This document shows positions 38,084 to 47,934 of a stretch of DNA of 64,000 nt, piece after piece (the stretch's first letter is position 1; each line of letters starts with the position of its first letter). The position numbers were made by a program, and so were the translations under genes. A model generated the notes under the pieces. That model saw nothing but the letters and a program-made list of their open reading frames with translations. It made no database searches and was not told where the DNA came from. Source of the stretch: Mycolicibacterium frederiksbergense (lineage in GTDB: Bacteria > Actinomycetota > Actinomycetes > Mycobacteriales > Mycobacteriaceae); assembly GCF_012223425.1 (NCBI RefSeq), contig NZ_CP038799.1, forward strand, positions 124,001 through 188,000, in the 5' to 3' direction.

Positions 38084-41000
38084 GTTGACACCACTGCCAG
38101 CAGGTCCCCGCCCTCGACCTGGGCGGTGCCGGTGACGGCGATGCGTTCGATGGTGCCGGCCTTGGGTGCGGTGATGGCGGCTTCCATCTTCATGGCCTCG
38201 ATGGTGGCGATGGTCTGCCCGGCGTCGACCTTCTCGCCGGTCTGCACGCCGATGGTGACCACACCGGCAAACGGTGCGGCGACGTGATCGGGGTTGGTCT
38301 TGTCGGCCTTCTCGGCGGCCGCGACATCGCTGGCGATGCCGCGGTCACGCACCAGCACCGGGCGCAGCTGCCCGTTGAGGATGCACAACACGGTGCGCAT
38401 GCCGCGCTCGTCGGCATCGGAGATGGCTTCCAGCCCGATCAGCAACTCGACACCACGCTCCAGGAAGACCCGGTGCTCCTCGCCCTGGCGCAGCCCGTAG
38501 AAGAACTGATTGGCACTCAGCCGCGAGGTGTCACCGAACTGGTCGCGGTGGGCCTCGAATTCCTTTGTCGGACCGGGGAACAGCAGCCGGTTCAGCACGG
38601 CTTGGCGCTTGATACCGGGCTGGGTGAGCACCGTCTCGTCCTCGGCGGACAGGGCCTGCTCGGGTTTTGCCGCCGCGCGCCCGGCCAACGCCTTGGTGCG
38701 CAGCGGTTCGGGCCAGCCACCGGCCGGGTCGCCGAGTTCACCGCGCAGGAACCCGATCACGCTGTCGGGGATGTCGTATTTGTCGGGGTCGGCGGCGAAC
38801 TCCGAGGCGTCCGCGCCGGCACCGACCAGCGCGAGCGCGAGATCGCCGACCACCTTGGAGGACGGGGTCACCTTCACCAGCCGGCCCAACACCCGATCGG
38901 CCCCGGCGTAGGCGTTCTCCACATCCTCGAACCGATCACCCAACCCGAGGGCGATGGCCTGGGTGCGCAGGTTGGAGAGCTGCCCGCCCGGGATCTCGTG
39001 GGTGTACACCCGCCCGGTCGGGGCGGGCAACCCGGCCTCGAACGGGGCGTACACCTTGCGCAGCGCCTCCCAATAGGGCTCCAGGTCGCACACCGCGGAC
39101 AGGTCCAGGCCGGTGTCGAATTCGGTGTGCGCGGTCGCGGCCACGATCGCCGAGAGCGCGGGCTGACTCGTGGTGCCCGCCAACGGCGAGGACGCCCCGT
39201 CCACCGCGGACGCGCCTGCGGTCCAGGCTGCCAGATAGGTGGCCAGCTGCCCGCCCGGGGTGTCATGGGTGTGCACGTGGATCGGCAGGTCGAAACGCTC
39301 CCGCAGTGCGGTGACGAGTTTGGTGGCGGCCTGCGGGCGCAGCAGCCCGGCCATGTCCTTGATGGCCAGCACATGCGCCCCGGCCGCCACGATCTGATCG
39401 GCCAGGCGCAGGTAGTAGTCCAGGGTGTAGAGATCCTCGGCCGGGTTGCTCAGATCGCCGGTATAGGACATCGCGACTTCGGCGATGGCGGTGCCGGTTT
39501 CGCGCACCGCGTCGATGGCCGGGCGCATCGAGTCGACGTTGTTCAGCGCGTCGAAGATCCGGAAGATATCGACACCGGTGGCCGTCGCCTCGTCGACGAA
39601 TGCCTGCGTCACCAGCTCCGGGTACGGGGTGTACCCCACGGTGTTGCGCCCGCGCAGCAGCATCTGCAGACAGATGTTGGGCATCGCCTCCCGCAACGCC
39701 GCCAGCCGCTCCCACGGGTCTTCCTTCAGGAACCGCAGCGCCACATCATAAGTCGCGCCACCCCAGCACTCCACCGACAACAACTGCGGCGTCATCCGCG
39801 CGATGTAGGGAGCCACCAGTAGCAGACCTGTGGACCGCACCCGGGTGGCCAGCAACGACTGGTGAGCGTCGCGGAAGGTGGTGTCGGTGACTCCCAGCGC
39901 CGGTGAATCACGAAGCCACGCCGCGAAACCCCCCGGCCCGAGTTCTTCGAGCTTCTGCTTGGATCCGGCGGGCGGGGTGGTGCTCAGGTCCAGTTCGGGC
40001 AGCTTGTCCTGCGGGTAGACCGTCGTGGTCCGCTCACCGTGTGGCTTGTTGACCGTGACATCGGCCAGGTAGTTCAGGATCTTGGTGCCGCGGTCGGCCG
40101 GGGTGTGCGCGGTCAGCAACTGCGGGCGCTCGTCGATGAACGAGGTCGTGACCCGGCCGGCCCGGAAGTCCGGATCGTCGATGACGGCGAGCAGGAACGG
40201 GATGTTGGTGCTGACACCGCGGACCCGGAACTCCGCCAGCGCGCGCCGCGCCCGGGCGGCGGCCATGGTGAAATCCCTACCGCGGCAGGTCAATTTCACC
40301 AGCATGGAGTCGAAGTGCGCACTGATCTCGGCGCCGGTGTGGGTGCCGCCGTCCAGCCGGATGCCCGCGCCGCCGGGTGAACGGTACCCGGTGATCCGAC
40401 CGGTATCGGGGCGGAAACCATTGGCGGGATCCTCGGTGGTGATGCGGCACTGCATGGCAGCGCCCCGGATCTGGATCGACTCCTGGCTCAACCCCAGGTC
40501 CGAGAGGCTCTCCCCCGCCGCGATCCGCAGTTGCGAGGACACCAGATCCACATCGGTGATCTCCTCGGTGACCGTGTGCTCCACCTGGATGCGCGGATTG
40601 CACTCGATGAACACGTGGTGACCACGCTCGTCGAGCAGGAACTCGATGGTGCCCGCGCAGAAGTAATTGATGTGCCGCGCCAGCGCGACCGCGTCCGCAC
40701 AGATCTTCTCCCGCACCGCCGGGTCCAGATTCGGTGCCGGGGCGAGCTCGATGACCTTCTGATGGCGGCGCTGCAAGCTGCAGTCGCGCTCGAACAGATG
40801 GATCACATTCCCGGCACCGTCGGCCAGGATCTGCACCTCGATATGGCGCGGGTTGATGACCGCCTGCTCCAGGTACACCATCGGGTCACCGAACGCCGAC
40901 TCCGCCTCACGGCTGGCCGCCTCGATCGCCTCCGCCAGTCCGCCGGCTTCCGCGACACGGCGCATCCCGCGCCCACCGCCACCGGAGACCGCCTTGACGA

Positions 41001-41466
41001 ACAACGGGAACGTCATCGACTCGGCCACCGACACCAGCTCATCCACCGACGCCGAGGGCTCCGAGGACGCCAGCACCGGCAACCCGGCCGCCCGCGCCGC
41101 CGCGATCGCGCGGGCCTTGTTGCCGGTCAGCTCCAACACATCCGACCCCGGGCCCACGAACGTGATGCCCTCGGCCGCACACGCCGCGGCGAGTTCCGGA
41201 TTCTCCGACAGGAAGCCATAGCCGGGGTACACCGCGTCCGCGCCGGCATGCTTGGCCACCCGGATGATCTCGGGCACCGACAGATACGCCCGCACCGGAT
41301 GACCCTCGTCACCGATCTGATAGGACTCATCGGCCTTGAGCCGGTGCAACGAATTGCGGTCCTCGAACGGATACACCGCGACCGTCGAGATGTTCATCTC
41401 GGTCGCCGCACGGAAAGCGCGGATGGCGATCTCGCCGCGATTGGCCACCAGAAGTTTGGAAATCAC
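38080..41466 (-). CDS. pyc: Pyruvate carboxylase
   Basis: A 1128-residue biotin enzyme that makes oxaloacetate from pyruvate, bicarbonate and ATP. The biotin carboxylase domain (1-450) starts [19 protein letters not shown] and includes the ATP-grasp GGGGRGMRR. The carboxyltransferase TIM barrel (about 525-800) has [16 protein letters not shown]. The C-terminal biotinyl domain has EAMKMEAA with the biotinylated Lys at about 1093. GTG at 41466 has TAGGGT 6 nt upstream, so the mRNA is probably leaderless. Equivalent to Rv2967c. Confidence 0.98.
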   Translation of the reverse strand: MISKLLVANRGEIAIRAFRAATEMNISTVAVYPFEDRNSLHRLKADESYQIGDEGHPVRAYLSVPEIIRVAKHAGADAVYPGYGFLSENPELAAACAAEGITFVGPGSDVLELTGNKARAIAAARAAGLPVLASSEPSASVDELVSVAESMTFPLFVKAVSGGGGRGMRRVAEAGGLAEAIEAASREAESAFGDPMVYLEQAVINPRHIEVQILADGAGNVIHLFERDCSLQRRHQKVIELAPAPNLDPAVREKICADAVALARHINYFCAGTIEFLLDERGHHVFIECNPRIQVEHTVTEEITDVDLVSSQLRIAAGESLSDLGLSQESIQIRGAAMQCRITTEDPANGFRPDTGRITGYRSPGGAGIRLDGGTHTGAEISAHFDSMLVKLTCRGRDFTMAAARARRALAEFRVRGVSTNIPFLLAVIDDPDFRAGRVTTSFIDERPQLLTAHTPADRGTKILNYLADVTVNKPHGERTTTVYPQDKLPELDLSTTPPAGSKQKLEELGPGGFAAWLRDSPALGVTDTTFRDAHQSLLATRVRSTGLLLVAPYIARMTPQLLSVECWGGATYDVALRFLKEDPWERLAALREAMPNICLQMLLRGRNTVGYTPYPELVTQAFVDEATATGVDIFRIFDALNNVDSMRPAIDAVRETGTAIAEVAMSYTGDLSNPAEDLYTLDYYLRLADQIVAAGAHVLAIKDMAGLLRPQAATKLVTALRERFDLPIHVHTHDTPGGQLATYLAAWTAGASAVDGASSPLAGTTSQPALSAIVAATAHTEFDTGLDLSAVCDLEPYWEALRKVYAPFEAGLPAPTGRVYTHEIPGGQLSNLRTQAIALGLGDRFEDVENAYAGADRVLGRLVKVTPSSKVVGDLALALVGAGADASEFAADPDKYDIPDSVIGFLRGELGDPAGGWPEPLRTKALAGRAAAKPEQALSAEDETVLTQPGIKRQAVLNRLLFPGPTKEFEAHRDQFGDTSRLSANQFFYGLRQGEEHRVFLERGVELLIGLEAISDADERGMRTVLCILNGQLRPVLVRDRGIASDVAAAEKADKTNPDHVAAPFAGVVTIGVQTGEKVDAGQTIATIEAMKMEAAITAPKAGTIERIAVTGTAQVEGGDLLAVVST

Positions 41467-41472
41467 GGCGCT

Positions 41473-41478
41473 ACCCTA
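41473..41478 (-). promoter_or_regulatory. -10 box of a leaderless pyc promoter
   Basis: TAGGGT on the minus strand is 6 nt from the GTG at 41466, with no Shine-Dalgarno between them. It would drive pyc-rsmD-coaD. The start site is inferred from spacing. Confidence 0.55.
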
Positions 41479-41524
41479 ACTTCGCTGTTGTTACCTGGAT
41501 GTAACACCGGCGTCGCCGCCAGGG

Positions 41525-42178
41525 TCACACCAGGGTCGACCAATAGTTCCAAAAACGAACCAAGATCAACAGCAGCACCGCGGTGAACCACAGCGCCACC
41601 AGCGACCAGCGCCACTGGTAGATCACGCCCGCCACCCCGGTGCCGGTATCGGCACGCAGAGCGATCGACGCGACGATCACCAGCAGTGGGACGGTCACCG
41701 CCCAGACGACCATGCAATAGGGGCACAAGGCCCCGATGCGGTACAGGCTCTGGAAGATCAGCCAGTGCACGAACACCACGCCCAGCGCCGTGCCGACGGC
41801 CAGCGCCGCCCAGTACCAGCGCGGCAGATTGACCCGCGCGACGGTCAGCACACCGGTGACCAGCACGACGGTGAAGGCGATGATGCCGAGCAGGGAGTTG
41901 GGGAACCCGAACACCGAGGCCTGCGGTGTCGTCATCACCGAACCGCAGGACAGCACCGGGTTCAGGCTGCACGACGGGATGTAGCTCGGATCGATCAGGA
42001 TCTCGATCTTCTCGACGGTCAGCGTCGCGGCCGCGGCGAGTCCCAGAACGCCGGCGACGAGCACGCCGATCGCACTGGACCGGCGCACCCCGCTCTGCTC
42101 GGCCGGAACCTCGGCCGATTCGGAGTCATCCCCCGGGTCGCTGCGCTCCTGCCCGCCGCGAGGTGCCGCGACGGTCAC
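41525..42178 (-). CDS. Vitamin K epoxide reductase-family (VKOR) membrane protein
   Basis: A 217-residue membrane protein with about five helices, matching Rv2968c. The loop cysteines C70 and C78 and the CPYC pair C152/C155 are all present, as required to pass electrons from DsbA-like proteins to menaquinone. GTG at 42178 overlaps the stop of the DsbA-like gene as GTGA, so oxidant and oxidase are coupled. In mycobacteria VKOR replaces DsbB. Confidence 0.92.
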   Translation of the reverse strand: MTVAAPRGGQERSDPGDDSESAEVPAEQSGVRRSSAIGVLVAGVLGLAAAATLTVEKIEILIDPSYIPSCSLNPVLSCGSVMTTPQASVFGFPNSLLGIIAFTVVLVTGVLTVARVNLPRWYWAALAVGTALGVVFVHWLIFQSLYRIGALCPYCMVVWAVTVPLLVIVASIALRADTGTGVAGVIYQWRWSLVALWFTAVLLLILVRFWNYWSTLV

Positions 42179-42915
42179 GATGCTTCGGGCATCCCGGGAA
42201 CGTCGCCGACGATCTCCTTGACCTTCGCGACCAGGGCCTCGGGCGTGCTGTATTCGTAGTCCTCGCCGTTGATGCGCACGGTCGGGGTGGCGTTGATCTC
42301 GGTGGCGGCGGCCATGCCGGCAGCCATATCCACGTAGCGGCCCTTGTCGATGCACTCGGGCACCTTGCCCGCGGCGCCGGCCTGGCGCGCGGTCTCGATG
42401 AGCTGCGCGTCGGTCGGGTAGGCGCCACCGGTCTCGCTGGGCTGCTGGGCGTAGAGCGCGCCATGGAACCTGCGGAAAGCCTCGGTCGATTCATCGGCGA
42501 CGCAGTAGGCGGCCCCGCTGGCACGTGACGAGTAGTTCTGGTTGCTCGGGCTGTTCAGGATGCCCACCATGTAGTAGTCGACCGCGATCGCGCCGCCGTC
42601 GATGAGCTCGTTGATGGTGGGGCCGAAGGCCTTCTCGAAGGCGCCGCAATGCGGGCAGAGCGGATCCTCGTAGATCGACAGCACGAGCTTGGGCTCGATC
42701 CCGTCGTCCTTCTTGACCACATTGCTCGACTCGACGCGGACCGCGCGGGCCTCGCCGGCTTCGGGCTTCGTCTCGCCCGACAGGACGATGTAGAGCACCA
42801 GTGCGACCGCGAAGAGCACCACGACCGAGGTGAGCCCGATCTGGACGAAAAGGTTGCGCTTGCGGTCGGCGGCCTTCAAGTCGTAGCTGGCCTGCTTCTT
42901 CGGTTTGTTCGCCAC
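42175..42915 (-). CDS. DsbA-like membrane-anchored thiol oxidase
   Basis: A 246-residue protein matching Rv2969c. It has an N-terminal membrane anchor (about 24-46) and an extracytoplasmic thioredoxin fold with active site CPHC (C87, C90) and the cis-proline loop NATPTVRINGE. It forms disulfides in exported proteins and is reoxidised by the VKOR protein encoded next to it. The start is GTG at 42915. Confidence 0.93.
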   Translation of the reverse strand: MANKPKKQASYDLKAADRKRNLFVQIGLTSVVVLFAVALVLYIVLSGETKPEAGEARAVRVESSNVVKKDDGIEPKLVLSIYEDPLCPHCGAFEKAFGPTINELIDGGAIAVDYYMVGILNSPSNQNYSSRASGAAYCVADESTEAFRRFHGALYAQQPSETGGAYPTDAQLIETARQAGAAGKVPECIDKGRYVDMAAGMAAATEINATPTVRINGEDYEYSTPEALVAKVKEIVGDVPGMPEAS

Positions 42916-42924
42916 GGGTGCAGC

Positions 42925-44007
42925 CTACCGGCTCAGATGAGCCCGCAGCGCCGAGGTCAGGTCGGTGAGCGCCACCTCGCTGCCGCCGCCGAGGGGGAAG
43001 AAGTTGGCGAAGCCGTGCGTCAGCGATCCGTACTCACGCAGGTCCACCGGGACGCCCGCGGCCGCGAGCGCCCCGGCGTAGGCGGCCCCCTCATCGCGCA
43101 GCGGGTCGAACCCCGCGGTCAGCACCAACGCCGGCGACAGTCCGCTGAGATCGGTCGCGCGCAGCGGGGCCACCCGGATATCGGTCGGCGAGATATCGGC
43201 GCCGCCGATGTAGTGGTGGTTGAACCAGTCGATATCGGCCTTGGTCAGGAAGTAGCCGTCGGCGAACAGCGTCCGCGACACGGTCTCGCCCCCGGGGTCG
43301 ACCATCGGGTAGATGAGCAGCTGCAGGACCGGCAGTGCCACCCCGGAGTCTCGGGCGGCCTGGGTGACGACCGCGGCGAGGTTCCCGCCGGCGCTGTCCC
43401 CGCCGACGGCCACCCGATGCGGATCGGCGCCCAGCTCGTCGGCGTGTTCCACCGCCCAGCGATAGGCGGCGATGCAATCCTCGCCGGCGGCCGGCGCCTT
43501 GTGCTCGGGAGCCAGCCGGTAGTCCACGGACAACACGTGCACGCCGGAGTCGTGGCAGATGCGACGGCACAAACCGTCGTGGGTGCCGAGGCTGCCGACC
43601 ACAAACCCGCCACCGTGCAGGAAAACCAGCAGCGGCGCCCCGGGCTCGGCGGCGTAGTGGCGGACGGTCAGCTCACCGGCCGGTCCCGGGATGGTGAAAT
43701 CCCGCACCGGCACGACGACCGGCGTGCTCAGCGCGGCGGCGACGCTGTCGAGCTGCTTCCTGGCGACCACGACATCGTCGCTGGCGACGAGGCCGCCCAC
43801 CCCCGAGACCCGCTGCGCGTTGAGCATCAGCTGCAGGGTGGTGTCCAGCGTGTTGCCCTCGATGGTGACCGAACGCCGCCCCAACAGCACCCGCTTGACG
43901 GGATCCGGGATGCGCGCCATGACCGGCAGCGACAGCCTGCTGGCGACATTGGCGAACTTCAAGCGGAACGGGCTCGGATTCTGCCGTGCTGGCAGACTCT
44001 GCGTCAT
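42925..44007 (-). CDS. Hormone-sensitive-lipase family esterase (LipN-like)
   Basis: A 360-residue alpha/beta hydrolase. HGGGF forms the oxyanion hole, GDSAGG holds the nucleophile Ser, with Asp in GFDPLRDEG and His in LTHGFANF. The place next to Rv2969c and Rv2971 homologues matches lipN (Rv2970c). ATG at 44007 has GAAAGG upstream. This start codon overlaps the oppositely oriented ATG of the first aldo-keto reductase within CATG. The substrate is likely a short-chain ester. Confidence 0.88.
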   Translation of the reverse strand: MTQSLPARQNPSPFRLKFANVASRLSLPVMARIPDPVKRVLLGRRSVTIEGNTLDTTLQLMLNAQRVSGVGGLVASDDVVVARKQLDSVAAALSTPVVVPVRDFTIPGPAGELTVRHYAAEPGAPLLVFLHGGGFVVGSLGTHDGLCRRICHDSGVHVLSVDYRLAPEHKAPAAGEDCIAAYRWAVEHADELGADPHRVAVGGDSAGGNLAAVVTQAARDSGVALPVLQLLIYPMVDPGGETVSRTLFADGYFLTKADIDWFNHHYIGGADISPTDIRVAPLRATDLSGLSPALVLTAGFDPLRDEGAAYAGALAAAGVPVDLREYGSLTHGFANFFPLGGGSEVALTDLTSALRAHLSR

Positions 44008-44854
44008 GACTGGCCTTTCGAATCCCACACTGTTGCTCAACGACGGTAATTCCATCCCCACGGTCGGGTTGGGAGTTTGGCAGACCCCGGCCGAGGAGAC
44101 CCGCCGGGCGGTCGAGGCCGCCCTGGCGACCGGCTACCGGCATATCGACACCGCGGCGGCATACCGGAACGAAACCGAGGTGGGCCAGGGACTCACAGCC
44201 GCCGCCGACAAAGGTGTGGCACGCGAAGATGTGTTTCTCGTCACCAAACTGTGGAACTCCGAGCACGGATATGACAAGGCGCTCAAGGCGTTCGACGGCA
44301 GCGCCGAGCGCCTCGGCGTCGACTATGTGGATCTGTATCTGATCCACTGGCCGATGCCCGAGGTCAACCAGTTCGTCGACACCTTCAAGGCGTTGGCCGC
44401 ATTGCGTGACGAGGGCCGGGTCCGGTCCATCGGCGTCAGCAATTTCGCGCCCGAACATCTGCGAACCCTGGTGGAGGGCACCGGCATCGTGCCCGCGGTG
44501 AACCAGGTCGAATTGCACCCCAGGTTCCCCCAGCAGGAGTTGCGGGAAGTGCACGCCGAGCTGGGTATCGCCACCGAGGCGTGGAGCCCACTCGGGCAGG
44601 GCGCGTTGCTGAGCGACCCCACGGTGGTCGCGGTGGCCGAAGCGCACGGCAAAACCCCAGCCCAGGTCTTGATCAGATGGCATCTGCAGCTGGGTAATAT
44701 CGTCATCCCGAAGTCGGTGAACCCCGACCGGATAGCGAGTAACTTCGACGTGTTCGATTTCGAGCTGACCGCGCAGGACATCGAGTCCATCGCGACACTC
44801 GAGGACGGCACCCGAATGGGCCCCGATCCGCGGACCTTCAACTGGACAGGCTAG
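44006..44854 (+). CDS. Aldo-keto reductase (first of two tandem copies)
   Basis: A 282-residue NADPH-dependent reductase. The catalytic Asp/Tyr segment is IDTAAAYRNE, the Lys is in VTKLW, and the His in LIHWPMPE; the cofactor loop IPKSVNPDRIASN is present. The family reduces aldehydes such as methylglyoxal. The ATG at 44006 forms the CATG shared with the divergent esterase start; no Shine-Dalgarno is visible, so a leaderless mRNA or a later start is possible. It lies 6 bp before the second copy. Confidence 0.88.
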   Translation: MTGLSNPTLLLNDGNSIPTVGLGVWQTPAEETRRAVEAALATGYRHIDTAAAYRNETEVGQGLTAAADKGVAREDVFLVTKLWNSEHGYDKALKAFDGSAERLGVDYVDLYLIHWPMPEVNQFVDTFKALAALRDEGRVRSIGVSNFAPEHLRTLVEGTGIVPAVNQVELHPRFPQQELREVHAELGIATEAWSPLGQGALLSDPTVVAVAEAHGKTPAQVLIRWHLQLGNIVIPKSVNPDRIASNFDVFDFELTAQDIESIATLEDGTRMGPDPRTFNWTG

Positions 44855-44860
44855 GTAGAC

Positions 44861-45700
44861 ATGACATCGGCAGCTGCGGCGCCAAACATCGGCTTGAGCG
44901 ATGAGAACACCATCCCGGCTCTCGGCATCGGAGTGGGCGAGCTCTCCGACACCGAAGCCGAGCGCGCGGTCGCGGCCGCGTTGGAAGTCGGTGTCCGCCT
45001 TATCGATACCGCAGCTTCCTATGGCAACGAGGCGGGCGTGGGCCGGGCCATCGCGGCGTCGGGTATCCCGCGTGCCGAGATCTTCCTCACCACCAAGCTG
45101 GCCACCGAGGATCAGGGTTTCCAGGCGTCGCAGGACGCCGCGCGCGCCAGCCTGGAGCGTCTCGGCCAGGAGTACGTCGACCTCTACCTGATCCACTGGC
45201 CCGCCGCCGCCAACGGCAAGCATGTGGACAGCTGGGGTGGCCTGATGCGCATCCAGGGCGACGGACTCACCAAGTCCATCGGTGTCGCGAACTTCACGTC
45301 CGAGGACCTGTCGACGATCATCGACCTGTCCTTCGTGGTGCCGGTTGTCAACCAGATCGAGCTGCATCCCCAGCTGGTGCAGACCGAGCTGCGCGCCGAC
45401 CACGCCGAGCGCGGCATCGTCACCGAGGCCTACAGCCCGCTGGGTGTGGGCAAGCTGCTGGACAACCCGACGGTCATCTCGGTCGCCGCCGAGTACGGCA
45501 AGACGCCGGCGCAGGTGCTGATCCGCTGGAACCTTCAGCAGGGCAATGTGGTCATCCCACGGTCGGCCTCACCGGAACGCATCGCGCAGAACTTCGACGT
45601 GTTCGACTTCGAGCTGGCGCAGGAGCATCTCGCGGCGCTGACCGGTCTCGATGACGGGACCCGGTTCCGCCCGGATCCGGCCACCTACACCGGCACGTAA
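44861..45700 (+). CDS. Aldo-keto reductase (Rv2971-like, second tandem copy)
   Basis: A 279-residue aldo-keto reductase with [16 protein letters not shown] and [11 protein letters not shown]. It is the closer match to M. tuberculosis Rv2971, implicated in methylglyoxal and dicarbonyl detoxification. It follows the first copy by 6 bp and shares the same overall pattern, so a tandem duplication with divergence is likely. It ends 12 bp before a long hairpin. Confidence 0.9.
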   Translation: MTSAAAAPNIGLSDENTIPALGIGVGELSDTEAERAVAAALEVGVRLIDTAASYGNEAGVGRAIAASGIPRAEIFLTTKLATEDQGFQASQDAARASLERLGQEYVDLYLIHWPAAANGKHVDSWGGLMRIQGDGLTKSIGVANFTSEDLSTIIDLSFVVPVVNQIELHPQLVQTELRADHAERGIVTEAYSPLGVGKLLDNPTVISVAAEYGKTPAQVLIRWNLQQGNVVIPRSASPERIAQNFDVFDFELAQEHLAALTGLDDGTRFRPDPATYTGT

Positions 45701-45712
45701 CGCGCTTCTCTG

Positions 45713-45774
45713 CGCGAGCAGACACATATGGCCCCCAGAACCGAGGTTTCGGGGGCCATATGTGTCTGCTCGCG
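45713..45774. terminator. Long perfect hairpin between converging genes
   Basis: Arms at 45713-45736 and 45751-45774 are perfectly complementary over 24 bp (one arm starts CGCGAGCAGACACATATGGC) around a 14-nt loop that can itself pair partly. It lies between the stop of the aldo-keto reductase (45700) and that of the membrane protein on the other strand (45778). It could terminate transcription from both sides without a U-tract. The sequence also recalls dispersed intergenic palindromes I associate with mycobacteria. Confidence 0.8.
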
Positions 45775-45777
45775 GGG

Positions 45778-46920
45778 TCACGAGACCTGCGCTGGCACCT
45801 TCTTGGTCTGCGCCGCCGAGACCGTCAGCGCGGCACACGCACTCAGGCCGGCGATGACGAAACACAGTGCGGTGTACCAGAGGCTGCCGACCGGGTCACC
45901 GTTGTCGGTGACGCCGTCGACCGCCCCGAAGTAGGCGGGCAGCGCGGTCACCCACAGCACGGCCATCACGGCCAGATAGCCGACGCCGAAGCGGACCATG
46001 AGCGGGTTCGCGTAGCGCGTCTCGGTGGCACCGGCCGGTGTATTGCGCAGCCGCTGCCACTGTTTGACCAGCACCGGCACCGCGACGACGGCGATCACCA
46101 CGAGTTCCAGGGCATAGACCACACCCATCACCGTGAAGTTGGTGAACGACCCGATGATCGTCGCGGGCGCGGGCAGCAGCACCGTGCCGATCGAGGCCAG
46201 CACGCCGATGACAATGGTCCGCCACACGATCTGCCATCCGGTGAAGCGTCGCCCCCGGTCGGCGTGGCGGCCGATGAAGAACTGCACGCAGAAGGCCAGC
46301 GACATCGGCCACAGCGCGGCGAACACCACGACGCTGGGCAGCGGCACCGAGTCCAGGAACGGCTGGTTCATCGGGTGATCCAGCGTCCACTCCCACCAAC
46401 GCAGTTGCGGGCCCAGGTGATCGAAGATCTCGTAGAACGCGTGATGCACGAAGCCGACACACACCGCCCCGACCAGGGTGCCGTAACGGCGAAACACGCC
46501 AAGGGTTCTCACGATCTCGAAGGCGATCGTTGCCATCATGGGATAGATCGCCACGATGTAGAGCGGCAGCCGTCCCCACAGGAAGTCGACGGTGAACACG
46601 TTGTGCGCGAACATCGTGTCGACGTACTCGGCGATCCCGAACTGCGCCGGAAAGTACAGTGGCGGTTCGATGATCAGTAGATAGGCGATGGCGCCGAACC
46701 ACAGCGCGATATTGGTGGCGTCACCGTGGCGGCGGAGCCGGATGACCGCGTACACCAAGGCCAGAATGGCGCCGGCGATGACCGTGAGTTCCAGCACCGG
46801 CAGCGTCCAGTTCTCCAGACCGAACGGGCTGCGCAGTTCCACCAGCCCGCCGGCCTCCGCGCAGGAGAAGCCCAGACGTTCGGCGAGTTGCTCGAACGTC
46901 GGTGCACACAGGTCAGACAT
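45778..46920 (-). CDS. Polytopic membrane protein of unknown function
   Basis: A 380-residue protein with about nine hydrophobic segments and several conserved-looking polar pieces (FVHHAFYEIFDHLGPQLRWWEW, NQPFLDSVPLPS). ATG at 46920 (MSDLCAPTFEQL) overlaps the metal-hydrolase stop by 8 bp, so both are in one operon. I do not recognise a named family or motif for transport. Longer frames are rejected because they run into the upstream gene. Confidence 0.75.
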   Translation of the reverse strand: MSDLCAPTFEQLAERLGFSCAEAGGLVELRSPFGLENWTLPVLELTVIAGAILALVYAVIRLRRHGDATNIALWFGAIAYLLIIEPPLYFPAQFGIAEYVDTMFAHNVFTVDFLWGRLPLYIVAIYPMMATIAFEIVRTLGVFRRYGTLVGAVCVGFVHHAFYEIFDHLGPQLRWWEWTLDHPMNQPFLDSVPLPSVVVFAALWPMSLAFCVQFFIGRHADRGRRFTGWQIVWRTIVIGVLASIGTVLLPAPATIIGSFTNFTVMGVVYALELVVIAVVAVPVLVKQWQRLRNTPAGATETRYANPLMVRFGVGYLAVMAVLWVTALPAYFGAVDGVTDNGDPVGSLWYTALCFVIAGLSACAALTVSAAQTKKVPAQVS

Positions 46921-47839
46921 CGGCTGCCTCCTTGTTGGCGCTGTACCACTTGGTGACGTCGTATCCGGCGTCGAACCGATCGAACCATTGCGCGGCCAGC
47001 GCGGGCAGCTTTTCGTGTTCCGGGTTGTGCCCGGGGATCTGGCTGCGCACGATGCCGGCCATCGCGGCGGCCATCTCCCGCTTGGGCAGGTGGGCGAACG
47101 CGTTGGCGAGCGGCCCGTAGTTGGGGCGACGACCGATGCGGGTGAGGAACTGGTTCTTGCGCCGCTCCAGGGCGAAGGTCGACACCGCGTCGACCTTGCG
47201 GACCTCCAGCGGGATGTGCTCGTTGAAGCCGTCGCAGGCCAACCGGACCACGTCCATGACATGTTTGAAGATCGAGGGCGCCACCCGCATCCGGTACCAC
47301 GGGTCGTCGACGAGCCCGTCGTAGATGATCAGCGCGGAACTGCGGTGCTCGACCTCTTCGACGAAGTGCCAGAGGAACAGCGACGCGACGCGGTCGTCGC
47401 CGGGGGCGAACAGCGTGTCGTCGTGGTCGAGCATGAGCTTGAAGACCGGCGTGAACGTGGCTTCGAGATCGGCGGTGTAGGCCAGCCGGTACTTGAGCGG
47501 CTTGGTCTCCACGAGATCGTCGAAGGCCGCAATCACCTCGTCGAGGGTCTCCTTGAGCGCCGGGTAGGCCTTGATCAGACCGCGGGCGTGCTGGCGGTGG
47601 GCCATCGAGTGCTGGCCCTCCTGGCGGGTGAAGGCGTCGGCTTCCTCGGCGATGACCGGGTCGGTGATCAGCGGTTTCGCCTCTGCCATGGTGGTCACGA
47701 TCATCTTCTCGAACGCGATGGCCAGAAACGACACCGCGTTGGCCATCGCGGAGAACGCCGGGTTGGTCTCATTCCAGAGGAACGGCACGTCGTGGTCGGC
47801 GAAGCCGAACCGCATCTTGCGCACTTGGAGGTTCGTCAT
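46913..47839 (-). CDS. Ferritin-like metal-dependent hydrolase (PF10118 type)
   Basis: A 308-residue soluble protein resembling the predicted metal-dependent hydrolase family. Metal-ligand-like motifs are ADAFTRQEGQHSMAHRQHA and LWHFVEEVEHRSSA, giving two E..H pairs in helices. ATG at 47839 faces the divergent TetR gene; the shared 60-95 bp contains a 36-bp palindromic region. It is cotranscribed with the membrane protein downstream. In other actinobacteria such genes often lie beside TetR regulators; activity is unproven. Confidence 0.85.
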   Translation of the reverse strand: MTNLQVRKMRFGFADHDVPFLWNETNPAFSAMANAVSFLAIAFEKMIVTTMAEAKPLITDPVIAEEADAFTRQEGQHSMAHRQHARGLIKAYPALKETLDEVIAAFDDLVETKPLKYRLAYTADLEATFTPVFKLMLDHDDTLFAPGDDRVASLFLWHFVEEVEHRSSALIIYDGLVDDPWYRMRVAPSIFKHVMDVVRLACDGFNEHIPLEVRKVDAVSTFALERRKNQFLTRIGRRPNYGPLANAFAHLPKREMAAAMAGIVRSQIPGHNPEHEKLPALAAQWFDRFDAGYDVTKWYSANKEAADV

Positions 47840-47856
47840 GCCCGGGAAACTATCAC

Positions 47857-47892
47857 ACGATCATACGCTTCTACGTCTAACTGTATGATCGT
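47857..47892. promoter_or_regulatory. Divergent promoter-operator palindrome
   Basis: Inverted arms ACGATCATAC (47857-47866) and GTATGATCGT (47883-47892), 16 bp apart. Each arm contains TATGAT on the strand reading outward, a good mycobacterial -10 box: one toward the metal hydrolase, the other toward the TetR gene. A dimeric repressor bound here would silence both sides, including itself. The adjacent TetR protein is the obvious candidate. Confidence 0.75.
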
Positions 47893-47934
47893 AGCTGCGT
47901 GCTACCGTCGCGTACCGCCGAGAGGAAGATGGCC

